A stretch of DNA of 64,000 nucleotides from Arabidopsis thaliana (GCF_000001735.4 NC_003070.9:1240001-1304000), one strand, 5' to 3'; positions 1 to 11,154 are shown, counted from the first letter of the stretch. A program made the numbers and translations. Notes: generated by a model from the sequence alone, not told the origin.

Positions 1-581
1 GAAAAATGGTATTTAAAACAGAGACTCTTCATCCTAAAGGCTAAAGCAATACAATTTTTGGTTAAGAAAAGAAAAAAACCACAAGCGGAAAAGAAAACAA
101 AAAAGAACTATATTATGATGCAACAGCAACACAAAGCAAAACCTTGCACACACACATACAACTGTAAACAAGTTTCTTGGGACTCTCTATTTTCTCTTGC
201 TGCTTGAACCAAACACAACAACGATATCCCAACGAGAGCACAACAGGTTTGATTATGTCGGAAGACAAGTTTTGAGAGAAAACAAACAATATTTTATAAC
301 AAAGGAGAAGACTTTTGGTTAGAAAAAATTGGTATGGCCATTACAAGACATATGGGTCCCAATTCTCATCACTCTCTCCACCACCAAAATCCTCCTCTCT
401 CTCTCTCTCTTTTACTCTGTTTTCATCATCTCTTTCTCTCGTCTCTCTCAAACCCTAAATACACTCTTTCTCTTCTTGTTGTCTCCATTCTCTCTGTGTC
501 ATCAAGCTTCTTTTTTGTGTGGGTTATTTGAAAGACACTTTCTCTGCTGGTATCATTGGAGTCTAGGGTTTTGTTATTGAC
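1..581 (+). promoter_or_regulatory. Promoter and 5' leader of the IAA12 gene
   Basis: No gene lies before the IAA12 start at 582. An AT-rich stretch with a TATA-like run near 290-300 is followed by a long pyrimidine-rich tract with (CT)n at about 391-410 and 430-460, typical of plant 5' leaders. If transcription starts just after the TATA-like run, the leader is about 250 bases and contains an upstream ATG at 334. The transcription start is inferred, not seen. Confidence 0.5.
334..531 (+). other. Possible upstream ORF in the IAA12 leader
   Basis: An ATG at 334 opens a 65-codon frame that ends at 531, 50 bases before the IAA12 start. The predicted peptide is rich in Leu, Ser and His because it runs through the CT-rich leader, and it resembles no family I know. 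It is listed only because, if the transcript starts upstream of 334, it would be met first by scanning ribosomes. It may be chance. Confidence 0.25.
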
Positions 582-1810
582 ATGCGTGGTGTGTCAGAAT
601 TGGAGGTGGGGAAGAGTAATCTTCCGGCGGAGAGTGAGCTGGAATTGGGATTAGGGCTCAGCCTCGGTGGTGGCGCGTGGAAAGAGCGTGGGAGGATTCT
701 TACTGCTAAGGATTTTCCTTCCGTTGGGTCTAAACGCTCTGCTGAATCTTCCTCTCACCAAGGAGCTTCTCCTCCTCGTTCAAGGTTCGTCCTTTTTCTT
801 ATTAAGAAAGCTCAAATCTTGTGATGTGAGTGTTATGCCATCTCAGGACAGAATTGTGTAGGTGCTTTTGTTTTAGTTTACCCTGAATAAGAGTTAGGTA
901 TCTATCTCCATTGATGAGCTTGTGCTTGTCCTGTGCTATAGATTTCTCTATGGAGTCATGCAAATGCTAAGATTTGTTCATTTTAATGTCTGTTTAGATG
1001 ATTACATCTGAATTTCGAGAGCCATTGAGTGGAAATTTCTTGGTTTGTTGTGGCAGTCAAGTGGTAGGATGGCCACCAATTGGGTTACACAGGATGAACA
1101 GTTTGGTTAATAACCAAGCTATGAAGGCAGCAAGAGCGGAAGAAGGAGACGGGGAGAAGAAAGTTGTGAAGAATGATGAGCTCAAAGATGTGTCAATGAA
1201 GGTGAATCCGAAAGTTCAGGGCTTAGGGTTTGTTAAGGTGAATATGGATGGAGTTGGTATAGGCAGAAAAGTGGATATGAGAGCTCATTCGTCTTACGAA
1301 AACTTGGCTCAGACGCTTGAGGAAATGTTCTTTGGAATGACAGGTCTGTACTGTTTTCAAATGCGTACACTATAAACCCGATGTTTTCTATGAATCTACT
1401 GATAGTTTCTGTTTTATCTATCAGGTACTACTTGTCGAGAAAAGGTTAAACCTTTAAGGCTTTTAGATGGATCATCAGACTTTGTACTCACTTATGAAGA
1501 TAAGGAAGGGGATTGGATGCTTGTTGGAGATGTTCCATGGAGGTAAGATTCGGATATTAAGCAGTATTGCAGTAGTTCAAAACCTGATTAGTCTCTTTTC
1601 TCTCTTTTTGTTTAGAATGTTTATCAACTCGGTGAAAAGGCTTCGGATCATGGGAACCTCAGAAGCTAGTGGACTAGGTAAGTTTTAAAGATCATCTTCT
1701 GGTTTCTTGATTTCTCGTCTTGACTAATGAAAAAGACTGATTGAATCATTTTTAATGCAGCTCCAAGACGTCAAGAGCAGAAGGATAGACAAAGAAACAA
1801 CCCTGTTTAG
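582..1810 (+). CDS. IAA12: Aux/IAA auxin-response repressor IAA12 (BODENLOS)
   Basis: Five exons join as 582-784, 1057-1343, 1425-1542, 1616-1677 and 1761-1810, giving 239 aa. Domain I holds the LxLxL repression motif (LELGLGLSL, about residues 20-28), which recruits TOPLESS co-repressors. Domain II is the VVGWPPIG degron (residues 70-77) read by TIR1/AFB receptors with auxin. Pro74, the residue changed in the stabilised bodenlos allele, is present. The C-terminal PB1 domains III/IV run from about VKVNMDG to MGTSEASGL, with the conserved GDVPW and the basic KRLRIM segment, and mediate pairing with ARF factors, classically ARF5/MONOPTEROS in the embryo. The last exon encodes a short basic tail. 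The protein acts in the nucleus. Splice sites are all GT-AG and the frame is intact. Confidence 0.96.
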
Positions 1811-2742
1811 CTTCCCTTCCAAAGCTGGCATTGTTTATGTATTGTTTGAGGTTTGCAATTTACTCGATACTTTTTGAAGAAAGTATTTTGGAGAATATGG
1901 ATAAAAGCATGCAGAAGCTTAGATATGATTTGAATCCGGTTTTCGGATATGGTTTTGCTTAGGTCATTCAATTCGTAGTTTTCCAGTTTGTTTCTTCTTT
2001 GGCTGTGTACCAATTATCTATGTTCTGTGAGAGAAAGCTCTTGTTTATTTGTTCTCTCAGATTGTAAATAGTTGAAGTTATCTAATTAATGTGATAAGAG
2101 TTATGTTTATGATTCCAAAGAATGAATATTTGTTCCTTAATATGGTTTGTTGTTTTCTGTCTTTTTGAAGTTTCCATTGACTCGAGTCAAAACGTTTTGC
2201 AGAAACAGAGAAGAGTGTGTCATTAAAAAAAACAGAGAAGATGTTTATTTTTTTTGGTCGAAGAGAAGATGTTTCTAAGACCATCAAAATCATATATTGA
2301 TGATTGATGACAAGAAAAGTTTTGACCATCAAAAGTTTTGTCCTTAATTGTTCTTAAATTCACACAAAATACGTTAAGAGTTATCTTTTAAAACTGCAAA
2401 CTACTTTAAATTGATAAACTTTGAAAAGTAAAGATTTTATTCTTAATCTGATAGTTGAAGACAAAGAAAATAACAAATGTTTGGATTCACGTCACCAAAT
2501 CAAAATATAATAAGGTTATGGATTGTTTAGGTAATATTTAACTTGTTACCTAGAAAAGGAGATACAGTGCTTAGCAAGTCCAACCAAAGATTAAAGGATA
2601 AGTAGTAAAGTCAAAAGACCAGTAAATTAAAGTCTTGTAGAGAAAGGAAGAAGGAAGATTCATGATCCTTGATAAAATTCAAGTTTGGTGAAATTCTAAA
2701 GACCACGGTTTAGATTTTTGGGGTTTGCTTTGGAATAAGATA
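1811..2742. other. Intergenic: IAA12 3' region and next promoter
   Basis: AT-rich sequence with IAA12 3' UTR candidates at the left and the promoter of the next gene at the right. Several short reading frames occur on the minus strand, but none has coding character. I see no RNA gene or mobile element here. Confidence 0.5.
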
Positions 2743-3263
2743 ATGGATCATCAATGGCGCATGAGGTTTTCGTTCAAGAACGCAACAATTGCTCTCACTG
2801 TCATCAACGTTCTCATCTTCCTCTTCCTCCTTCAGGGCTTTTTCACTTCCTCCTCTTCTCCATCTTCTTCTTCTTCTTCTCGCCGACTCATTTCAGGTCT
2901 GTAACTTTTCTGAATTCCTTGTGGGTATATCCTGATTTTGCGTAATTTCTCTGGATTTCATCGGAATTTGAGCAAAGTTTGGTGCTTTAGGGATCATCTT
3001 CTGATGGGTCTTTCTCGGATCTGCTCATAACAAAAAGCTTGTTGACTCGTTTTTAGATTTCTGGATCCTGTGGTCACTTCAATTCGATCTTTGTAGATTT
3101 AGGGCTTCTACACTGATATGATTCGATTTCGAAAAAGTTTAGATTTTTGCGTATTGAACAGATAATTCAATTGCATAAGGCACTTGAAAGTTAAGCTCTT
3201 TCCATGGAACTGTTGATATCAAAGTTGTTACATATTCACATTCTAAGCCTTGTAGAGATGAAG

Positions 3264-3305
<42 letters not shown>

Positions 3306-3949
3306 GTTTAATGAGATGAAGAACTTTGAGAGATTGTTGATGTTTTTTTCTACATTACTGCAGAGCTTTGTCTTCTTTTTGGGTACTTGAAAAAGTTTCT
3401 TCTTTCATCATACATAACCATTACCTCTTTGATAAATGCAGCTCAGCTTCGGTATATCAAGGAAGCCGAAGAACTTAGGCTCAAGATGCAACCTTTAGAG
3501 CTCATCAGAAGAGTAAGCACATTATGCTTTTTGTAGCATTAGATATTTACAAGTATCTATGCTTTCGAGAGAGTGATTTGGCCTTATGTTCTTGAAATGA
3601 ATGATAGGTCCGAGAAATCGAACAAGAGGCATCTGCGGGACAAGAAACCGAGCAGCAGAAAGATGTGAAGCAGACTACAGCCGTTGATCTCTCTAAACGA
3701 CTGAAGGATTTCCGTGCGCTAAACGATGCATCGAGCTTGAAAGGTACACATAATAGCGAAATCGTCTTGTTTATGCTATGGAATTCAGATCAGAAACAAA
3801 ACTATACATGAAGGTTTAGGTATGTAACAAATGTTTTTGTTATCCGCTCAGCATTGGAAGAATGGCGAAAGCGGAAAATGGAACGAGCAAGACAACGGGA
3901 TCTTGAGAAAACCGGAGGAGTTTCTTCGTCCACCAAAACATCATCATAA
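2743..3949 (+). CDS. Small single-pass membrane protein with charged coiled tail, unknown function
   Basis: Four exons join as 2743-2896, 3442-3512, 3608-3743 and 3852-3949, giving 152 aa with no frame break. A short basic N-terminus precedes a hydrophobic segment at about residues 15-33 (IALTVINVLIFLFLLQGFF), then a serine run, so an uncleaved anchor is likely. The rest is very charged and probably helical (KEAEELRLKM, EEWRKRKMERARQR). The ATG at 2743 is chosen because it gives the anchor and is the first in frame; a second Met lies six codons on. By position I believe this is AT1G04555, annotated only as a transmembrane protein. Intron 1 carries a 38-base T run with flanking duplication, listed separately. 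No function can be assigned from sequence. Confidence 0.85.
3255..3327 (-). mobile_element. Minimal retroposon: poly(A) tail with target-site duplication
   Basis: A run of 38 T (3267-3304) plus eight further bases is bracketed by the direct repeat GAGATGAAGAACTTT at 3255-3269 and 3313-3327. On the minus strand this reads as duplication, a few bases, long poly(A), duplication, which is the signature of target-primed reverse transcription with almost the entire element lost at its 5' side. It sits in intron 1 of the membrane-protein gene. Replication slippage alone would not create the 15-base flanking repeat. Family cannot be told. Confidence 0.6.
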
Positions 3950-4840
3950 ACGTCACTAATTCTCTAAATATCATAAAATTATTGAACATTATAAGTCTCA
4001 TAGAAAAAATTATACTTACTAGTGTAAAGACAGACAGAGATGCTGGAAACCTGTCAAAACACAGGAAAAGAAAAGAAAGGATATGTATGTTACTCAGTAA
4101 GATTTTTAAACACACTTGTGTTTTGGTCAATTCATCAAATATACCTTAATCATATAGTCTGGTGCCCAGTGCAGCTCAAGTTTATGGTCATCACCATTGT
4201 GGCCTGTATCAGTCATCTTTATTACATAAATTTGATTCATATTTTACAAAACAAAAAAACATGTAAATTATCGGTTTGTTCTTACTTCTTAGAAACATAT
4301 GTGAAAACAGCCATGCGGTTACGACCGACATGTTTGTGAGATGCGGTTTTCCTTTTTGGTGCCAACCCAATATAGGCCCATGAAGCAATAGTATGCAACT
4401 GATTTTTTTTTTCGTTTTTTCATACAACTAAATTTCGTTGCAAACAATTCCGGATATTAACAACGCCTTCGTTATTAAGATAAAAGAGAAAAAAAGAAGT
4501 TCTAGATACTCGGTGGTTAATCACTTGTCCTCTTTCATTATCCCCAACCTTCCTCAGATAACTTTTTACCAAATGAAAAGAAACTTGGCAAAATTATGAA
4601 AATTTTAAGCTAATATTTCATATTTAAGCAATATGAATAAATGATATTCTACCAATACATGGCTATTTTCATTGATTCCAGGTGGATTATCATAAGTAAT
4701 TAATTGCTGACCCCAATATATGGTAGCTTTGGAACATTTATTATGATAAAACATAAGGAGATAATATAAAGAAAGCGGTTTGGAGATTCGAGCTCAATGA
4801 CAACACTGGCTATATCCAACACTTTAAAACAACGTCAAGA
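3950..4840. other. Intergenic, no gene seen
   Basis: AT-rich DNA between the membrane-protein gene and the AWPM-19 promoter. Two overlapping ORFs on opposite strands at 4040-4427 lack any recognisable motif or compositional sign of coding and are probably chance. Confidence 0.45.
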
Positions 4841-4937
4841 CACGTGTCCCACCACCTGTAAGTAGCTAAACACAAAGGTCCTCTTCGCATGGCACGTGCT
4901 CCTTGCCAACGAACACATAAGCTCGGTGTATATAACT
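4841..4937 (+). promoter_or_regulatory. ABA-type promoter: two ACGT core elements and TATA box
   Basis: Two ABRE/G-box-like cores, CACGTGTC at 4841-4848 and GCACGTGC at 4892-4899, lie upstream of a TATA box (GTATATAAC) near 4928-4936. The AWPM-19 start codon is at 5070. Paired ACGT elements are the usual ABA-responsive arrangement recognised by ABF/AREB bZIP factors, and AWPM-19 proteins are known as ABA-inducible, so the motifs and the gene fit each other. Function is inferred. Confidence 0.6.
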
Positions 4938-5069
4938 ATGTCTCACATAGCCCTTCCATATAGATCATCACCGAGCAAGTTAGTTTACGTGTTGTTGCAA
5001 AGAGAAGAAAGGTTTCGAGTAGCAAAAGAGTAAAACTAGATCTTTAGGAGAAGGTAAAAGAAGCAATTG

Positions 5070-5888
5070 ATGGCGACGACAGTGGGAAGAAACATAGCAG
5101 CACCATTGCTGTTCTTGAATCTTGTTATGTACCTGATTGTGCTTGGTTTTGCAAGTTGGTGTCTCAATAAATACATCAACGGCCAAACTAACCACCCAAG
5201 TAAATTTATTTTTCTCTTTCTCTCTAGCTATTTATATGGTCATGTAGCTGATCTAGTGGAATTACTAAGAATATTAGTAATGTTTGAATAGGTTTTGGAG
5301 GCAATGGAGCAACACCGTTCTTCTTGACGTTTTCGATATTGGCGGCTGTGGTAGGAGTAGCGTCGAAGTTGGCCGGAGCAAATCATATTAGGTTTTGGAG
5401 GAATGATAGTTTAGCCGCTGCTGGAGCTTCTTCCATCGTTGCATGGGCTATCACAGCTCTTGCCATGGGGTAATTACTTTATTTATGATGTCCTATTAAA
5501 TCTCATGAAGTGCTAATTTTTGACGACTATTTTTCTTTAAAACTTGGTTTTGGATATTTTGTGAACTTCTTTATATAGATGCATGGAAGTGTCAGTGTTT
5601 GGTAAATGGTATAATAAACTTAATTTTGATGAAAGGTTGGCATGCAAACAAATAAACATAGGAGGATGGAGAGGATGGAGACTGAAGATGATTGAAGCCT
5701 TCATTATCATTTTGACGTTCACGCAGCTTCTCTACCTCATGTTGATCCATGCCGGTTCACTCAGCAGCAAATATGGTCCTGGATACAGAGACCAAGACTA
5801 TGCTACAGGCCAAGCTCATGGTCATGGTCATGTACCACACACTGTGGGAGAGCACAAGGCTGGTGTTGGATCTACCATGGCAGTCTGA
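5070..5888 (+). CDS. AWPM-19-like plasma-membrane protein
   Basis: Three exons join as 5070-5199, 5292-5469 and 5636-5888, giving 186 aa. The family is recognised from the N-terminal segment IAAPLLFLNLVMYLIVLGFASW and from RFWRNDSLAAAGASS and the LACKQINIGGWRGWRLK block. Four hydrophobic segments are visible at about residues 10-30, 50-68, 83-102 and 124-146, as expected for the family. The C-terminus is hydrophilic and rich in His and Gly (GQAHGHGHVPHT). AWPM-19 was described as an ABA-induced plasma-membrane protein of wheat, and rice PM1 is reported to import ABA; transport by this protein is inference. The upstream ACGT elements support ABA and desiccation regulation. Probably AT1G04560. 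Confidence 0.93.
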
Positions 5889-6510
5889 TGAAAATCTGTG
5901 TCTTTTAATTGTGTTTTGACGTTTGGTTAAGAAGTACTTATTATAGTTTATGTTTTTTCAAGTTATGTAATAATGTAATTCCTATCCATCTGACAAACGA
6001 ACGAATCTTGTGTGTTCTTTTGTTAATTAGTTAAATGGAGATGTGTTTCTTTGTGTTCTTATTTGTCGCTCTTTGCAATTTGCTTTTGAACAAAATCAAA
6101 TCTACAAAATTTGGATCCGAGTCAATACAAAATCCAAATGAAGCGATCGGATGTGAGTGAATCCGATGAGTACTCCAATTTGGGTCCAGGTTGCATTCGG
6201 TTTGGTTGATGTCCAATATTAACGTAACCGAACTTTGGGGCTAAAATGTAAAGCACAATAAAAGTTGGGGTTTTACTTGTAATTTAAATACTCCAACTGA
6301 AAAACAGAGTGTTCTGTTCATAGCACAAGAGAATTGGTGTCTCTAATGAGATCATTGATCATCGCGCACGTGAAGACGTGGTTTTTTATTCTCTAATGAT
6401 CCCAGGAATTGCGTAATGCATCTGTTCCGTTTCGCCAGATATAGGGTTTGCGTCAGCATCAAATGTTGATTCTTAGTAAAAAAAATATTGAATTTTTGGT
6501 TTTCTTTCCA
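5889..6510. other. Intergenic between AWPM-19 and a PPR fragment
   Basis: AT-rich 3' flank of AWPM-19. A stretch at about 6110-6230 is richer in GC and has a CACGTG-like site near 6366, but no gene, repeat or RNA could be recognised. Confidence 0.4.
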
Positions 6511-6624
6511 ACATGTTATTGTGGTTGTGGAAAGTTTTCTGAAGCCCAGAAAGTGTTTGATAGCATGCCTAGGAGGAGAAACGTAGATTCGTTGAACCTT
6601 ATGATTTCGATGAAGAGTTTATAG
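6511..6624 (+). pseudogene. Orphan PPR-motif fragment
   Basis: Reading from 6511, one frame gives about 37 codons that include GKFSEAQKVFDSMPRR followed by a NxMIS segment and then a stop at 6622-6624. This is one recognisable plant PPR repeat (the A-helix GKxxEAxKVFDxMP signature) joined to part of the next. No start codon, presequence or further PPR repeats are visible on either side within a few hundred bases. It looks like a relic of a PPR gene, perhaps of the PLS/PCMP type. It lies tail-to-tail with the transporter gene at 6859-8600. Confidence 0.6.
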
Positions 6625-6858
6625 GATGGTTGGTTAACACATGCAAATTGAAGCATTGTTTCTTCATATGTATGTATCCCAATGTAGGAGCCTAGCTTTT
6701 CCAAGAAAAAAGTATCGGAACATGATTCGTTTTCGAACATATCCAAATAGGATGATATCGCAAGAAAGAGAGAAAAAGGAAAATCTCAGTATATAGACAA
6801 AGTATACATCCTTCGCTATACACAACTATTCTAATTTGTGATGTAACTATACTTTACA

Positions 6859-8600
6859 CTACCTTTGTGCTTCTTCTGACTCTCTTTCCCGTCGGTAAGT
6901 AACACTTTCTTTATCGACTACTCTCCCGACTCGTCTGTTTCTCCTGCTTCTCTTACTAATACCTCTCTTGCCTTCTTTCTCAATCACAGGTTCTGACATT
7001 GGCACAAGGTGCATGAAGCACAAAGGTGCCAGAGCTGCTAGAGACTGTATGAGAATCCCTGAAGACAAGTTTGAATAGTTACTTGATGTTATACCGATCA
7101 GATTAGCCAATCCGACGCCTAAGAATGCACTAACTATTTGTGATAGACACAGAGTTGAAGCAAGAAAAGATGTGACTGATCCTTCACACCCCTGTGGACA
7201 CATACTTGCTAATCTGACTGCAAATGGAAGGATCTTAAACTGTGCTAGGATTTCTGCTAGGCTGGAAAAACACAGCACATAAACCTCGTTGGAGATTCCA
7301 AATCCGAGATTTATTTGCTTCACCAAGATGTAATCGAGGAGAATCGATAAACCGTACAAGAGTTGGATGATATGGATCAGTGGTCTCATGGGAAGTGTCT
7401 TCAAGTATCGATCATAGACCACGGTTAGACAAAGAAGCATCAACTGTCCAATCACTTTCGACATTCCAATAACCGAAGGATCAAGATTCAGAACTTGAGT
7501 TTGGTAACAGAAGACTGATCCTGAGAGAAGAGGGACCATTGCAATGGATACTACTGCCCAAATCAGAGGCTGGGAGATTTCATCTGCCTGAATTGCTTCC
7601 TTAAGATTCGATATCTGTTTCTTGACGCTCTCCAAAACCGAGCTTGTCTCTGCTATCCGTGGTAAGCCGAAAGATTCTTCTTTGGAAGATAAAGAAACAA
7701 CGAGCTGCAGAGACAACAAAGCAGAGAATACAAGAAAGGAGATCTTAGGAGGTGTTGTGAGTAAGAGATATCCTCCAAGTAAGTTTCCAAGGACTCCACC
7801 AGCTGCTGAAGCCATGAGCGCATAAGACTGGAGACCGTTTATTCGGTATCTCAGACCGTATTCCGCAACAAGAGCGTCTTTTGCAACCTCAGTGATGGAT
7901 GCTCCAAGGTTACTAAGCAGGACACATGCCACAAGAGAAGGAAGAACTTCTCTAGCTCCTTGAAATATCCCCATTGAACCCCATGCTAAAACCTGCAGAA
8001 ACACTGACACAGAATCGCCACAATCAGCAAGCTTCTTCATTTCCTAAATTTGGTTCTAAAAATCTCATGTTCAAGGCATTGGAGCTGGCACAAAGAGAGA
8101 CTTTGGAAAAACTAACCTCCAATGGCGATGTAAGGAACTCTACGACCACTTCCAATGTAAAGAACATCTGAGAGCACACCGTAGAGAGGTTTAGCCACCA
8201 TGGGAAGACTGCAAGAGTATTGCACAAGCTGAAGCGTCGATGGTTGGAGTGCGAGGCTATGAACCATATGGAAGTTAAGTGCAAGCCATGGGAAACATCT
8301 TGATCCTTGTACCCAATAACCTAACCCGCACAAAACCGAGATTCCTTTACCACCCACTTGTTCAAACCTCGCCGTTTCTTCAAATTCAGACACACCATTG
8401 TTGTTTCTCCTTCTCCTTATCGAGAGACATGCGAATGTGGTCGCTCTTCTTGGTCTGGCTTCCCCCATGAAAAGGGTATTGTTATTGCTCTGCCTCTCTT
8501 GTTGTTGTTGTTGCCTGTGAATGGACGAAAGTGGTGGTTTCAAGAACTTGGTTGGGGAGTTTTGAATTGATAACAATGGATTTATCATAATTCTTTCCAT
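6859..8600 (-). CDS. Folate-biopterin transporter family protein (major facilitator fold), probably plastid
   Basis: Two exons, 8600-8117 and 8003-6859, give 542 aa. The splice join restores the family sequence VPYIAIG-VFLQVLAWG; the exon 2 acceptor is set by frame at the CAG before 8003. The N-terminal ~90 residues are rich in Ser, Arg and Gln and look like a plastid transit peptide. After that come about twelve hydrophobic segments with family hallmarks QPSTLQLVQYSCSLPMVAKPLYGVLSD and ACVLLSNLGASITEVAKDALVAEYG. The C-terminus is a charged Arg-rich tail. Related BT1/FBT proteins move folates or pterins; the substrate here is not shown, and the family also has members with no proven substrate. 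The start at 8600 (MERIMINP) is the first true ATG in frame. Probably AT1G04570. Confidence 0.9.
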
Positions 8601-9679
8601 TGTTTCAGAGAGATGAAAACAGAGGAGAAGAAAGGAGGAAGCTTTACTCTTGAAGAAACGAATTCTAGTCACAAGCTTTGTATGTATCGACGAGTTTATA
8701 TAATTTTGGGGCAAACCCTAAGCATCGTTGAATTGAGGAAGGAGACGAAATAGGATTAAGTCATTTCTCAATATCAACAAGAAAAAAGAAAAATGAGATT
8801 TTGACGAAGGAAGAGGGATCTAGAAGCGTGTAGCAAAGAGTAAATTAGAGGCAGACAAAACTCATAAAAGGTATTTAAGTACAAAGGTTGTCTGTCTTCC
8901 ACTAATAATCAAGCTTCTAATGAGTTTTTAAGTAATTAATCAACGGTTACAAAAGCTTTTAGATATTTATTAATATATTTATTTTTTAAGGGGTCCATAT
9001 GAAAAATCCACTGTCCTAGGAAAATTGGAAAATGATGAGTCATCTGATTTTGATTATGACTTGTCACTAAAGTTTGTTATAAATTCTCTATCAAAAAAAG
9101 AATTAGTAAATTATTTTTCTAAATATATTTCAGGTCGACCCATAAATTGTTGATTCACGTGTATGCAATTTTGTTTTTTTCTGGACTTTCTTGTTTCCAT
9201 AGAATCAACGGTTCGTCGGTAACGAGTAACGACCACACTTTCAGAGACGGACAGGAATCTTACGTGAATTATGTGGCTTACGATTTATTAGCTTTTGGTA
9301 ATTTTATATGTAATTGATTTATAAATAAGTATCTACCATAGTTCAAAACTTCAAATAATATCTGAGCCGACTTCTTTGCGCAAAACTTCACTTTCGAGAG
9401 ATTTTTTATTATTGGGATTGGTCTGTATTTAACTTTCATGAAAATATGGTAGCTAGTTTTTTTGGGAATGGTTTTTGGGGAATGGTAATTAATTATGTTT
9501 ATAATTTACTCTTCTTTTTTCGGTTTTCGGTTTTTGTTTGATTTTTGATTTGATTCTATTCCATTTGTTTGTTTCTGCTAATTTTATCCACCCTGAAATA
9601 GAAAAACTTTTTAAAAAATCAAAATAAGAAAAGAAAAAAAGAAACAGTTAAAAACTTTTTAAAAAAAAAATACTAAATA
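8601..9679. other. Intergenic, AT-rich
   Basis: Promoter side of the transporter gene followed by AT-rich DNA leading into the repeat array. No coding frame of note and no recognised RNA gene. From about 9590 the sequence becomes A-rich and similar in style to the spacers of the array, so the array boundary is fuzzy. Confidence 0.45.
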
Positions 9680-10925
9680 CACATGAAGATTTGTGAAAAA
9701 CATGTTGGATTTATAAAATCCTTAATGACCACGGTTAAATGGCAGGATCCAAAATTCGGTTAGAATTCATAACGTCATATTAATTTAATATTTATAAAAC
9801 TTTTAAAAAACGAAAAAAGAGTTGAAAATCTTTTAAGAAAAAAAAATTAAAAAAATAAATGTTAAATATACATGAAGATGTGAAAAAGATGTTGGATTTG
9901 TGGAATTGCTAATGACCACAGTTAAATGGCGGGATCCAAAATCCGGTTAGATTTCACAACGTCATATTAATTTAGTATTTATAAAACCTTTAAAAAAATA
10001 AATAAGGAGTTGAAAACCTTTAAAGAAAAAAAAACACAAATGCTAAATACATGTGAAAAATATGTTGGATTTGTGCAATCGCTAATGACCACGGTTAAAT
10101 GGCGGGATCCAAAATCCGGTTAGATTTCACAACGTCATATTAATTTAATATTTATAAAACCTTTACAAAAATAAAAAAATAAAAGAGGAGTTGAAAACCT
10201 TTAAAGAAAAAAAATAAAAACATAAATGCTAAATACACATGAAGATGTGAAAACATGTTGGATTTGTGGAATCGCTAATGACCACGGTTAAATGGCAGGA
10301 TCCAAAATCCGGTTAGATTTTACAACGTCATATTAATTTAGTATTTATAAATCCTTTAAAAAATAAAAATAAAATAAAAAAGGAGTTGAAAACCTTTAAA
10401 GAAAATAAAATAAAAACATAAATGCTAAATACACATGAAGATGTGAAAAACATGTTGGATTTGTGGAATCGCTAATGACCACGGTTAAATGGCGAGATCC
10501 AAAATCCGGTTAGATTTCACAACGTCATATTAATTTAGTATTTATAAAACCTTTAAAAAAATAAAAAAAAGAGTTGAAAACCTTTAAAGAAAAAAAATAT
10601 ACAAATGCTAAATACATATGAAGATGTGAAAAACATGTTGGATTTGTGGAATCGCTAATGACCACGGTTAAATGGCGGGATCCAAAATCCGGTTAGATCT
10701 CACAAAGTCATATTAATTTAGTATTTATAAAATCTTTAAAAAAATAAAAAAAGAGTTGAAAACCTTTAAAGAAAAAAAAATACAAATGCTAAATACATAT
10801 GAAGATGTGAAAAACATGTTGGATTTGTGGAATCGCTAATGACCACGGTTAAATGGCGGGATCCAAAATCCGGTTAGATTTCACAACGTTATATTAATTT
10901 AGTATTTATAAAACCTTTAAAATAA
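9680..10925 (+). repeat. Seven-copy tandem array of a ~185-bp unit (left array)
   Basis: The core AATGACCACGGTTAAATGG occurs with its GACC at 9727, 9914, 10087, 10280, 10477, 10660 and 10841, so intervals are 187, 173, 193, 197, 183 and 181 bases. Each unit has a well kept ~110-base core (ATGTTGGATTTGTGGAATC through GGATCCAAAATCCGGTTAG to TTTAGTATTTATAAAACC) and a variable poly-A-rich spacer that accounts for the length change. The first copy at the left is the most diverged. Most units hold a BamHI site (GGATCC). The same unit occurs in inverse orientation at 49015-49545. The core is not coding. Confidence 0.92.
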
Positions 10926-11154
10926 TAATAAATATATTAAAAAAGAGCTTTTGAAAAAATCCAATCATCAAATAAAAAAAAACATTTTACAACTAAATCA
11001 ATTATTATTTTTTGTAAGAAAGAATAAGAAACAGAGTATAGAAAGTCGTTACCAAGCTATAGCAAAATATGTTGTCTATCACGAATCCAAACAAACAGTT
11101 TTGCGGATGCACCCACTGATTTGGCGAATCAAGAATACGAACCTACAATAACAA

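Noticed and set aside
8601-8714. Upstream extension of the folate-biopterin transporter (MPQNYINSS)
   Set aside because: The codon at 8714 is TTG, not ATG; the first ATG in frame is at 8600.
9680-10925. CRISPR-like array
   Set aside because: Units are ~185 bp with A-rich variable spacers in a plant nuclear genome; repeat and spacer sizes do not fit CRISPR.
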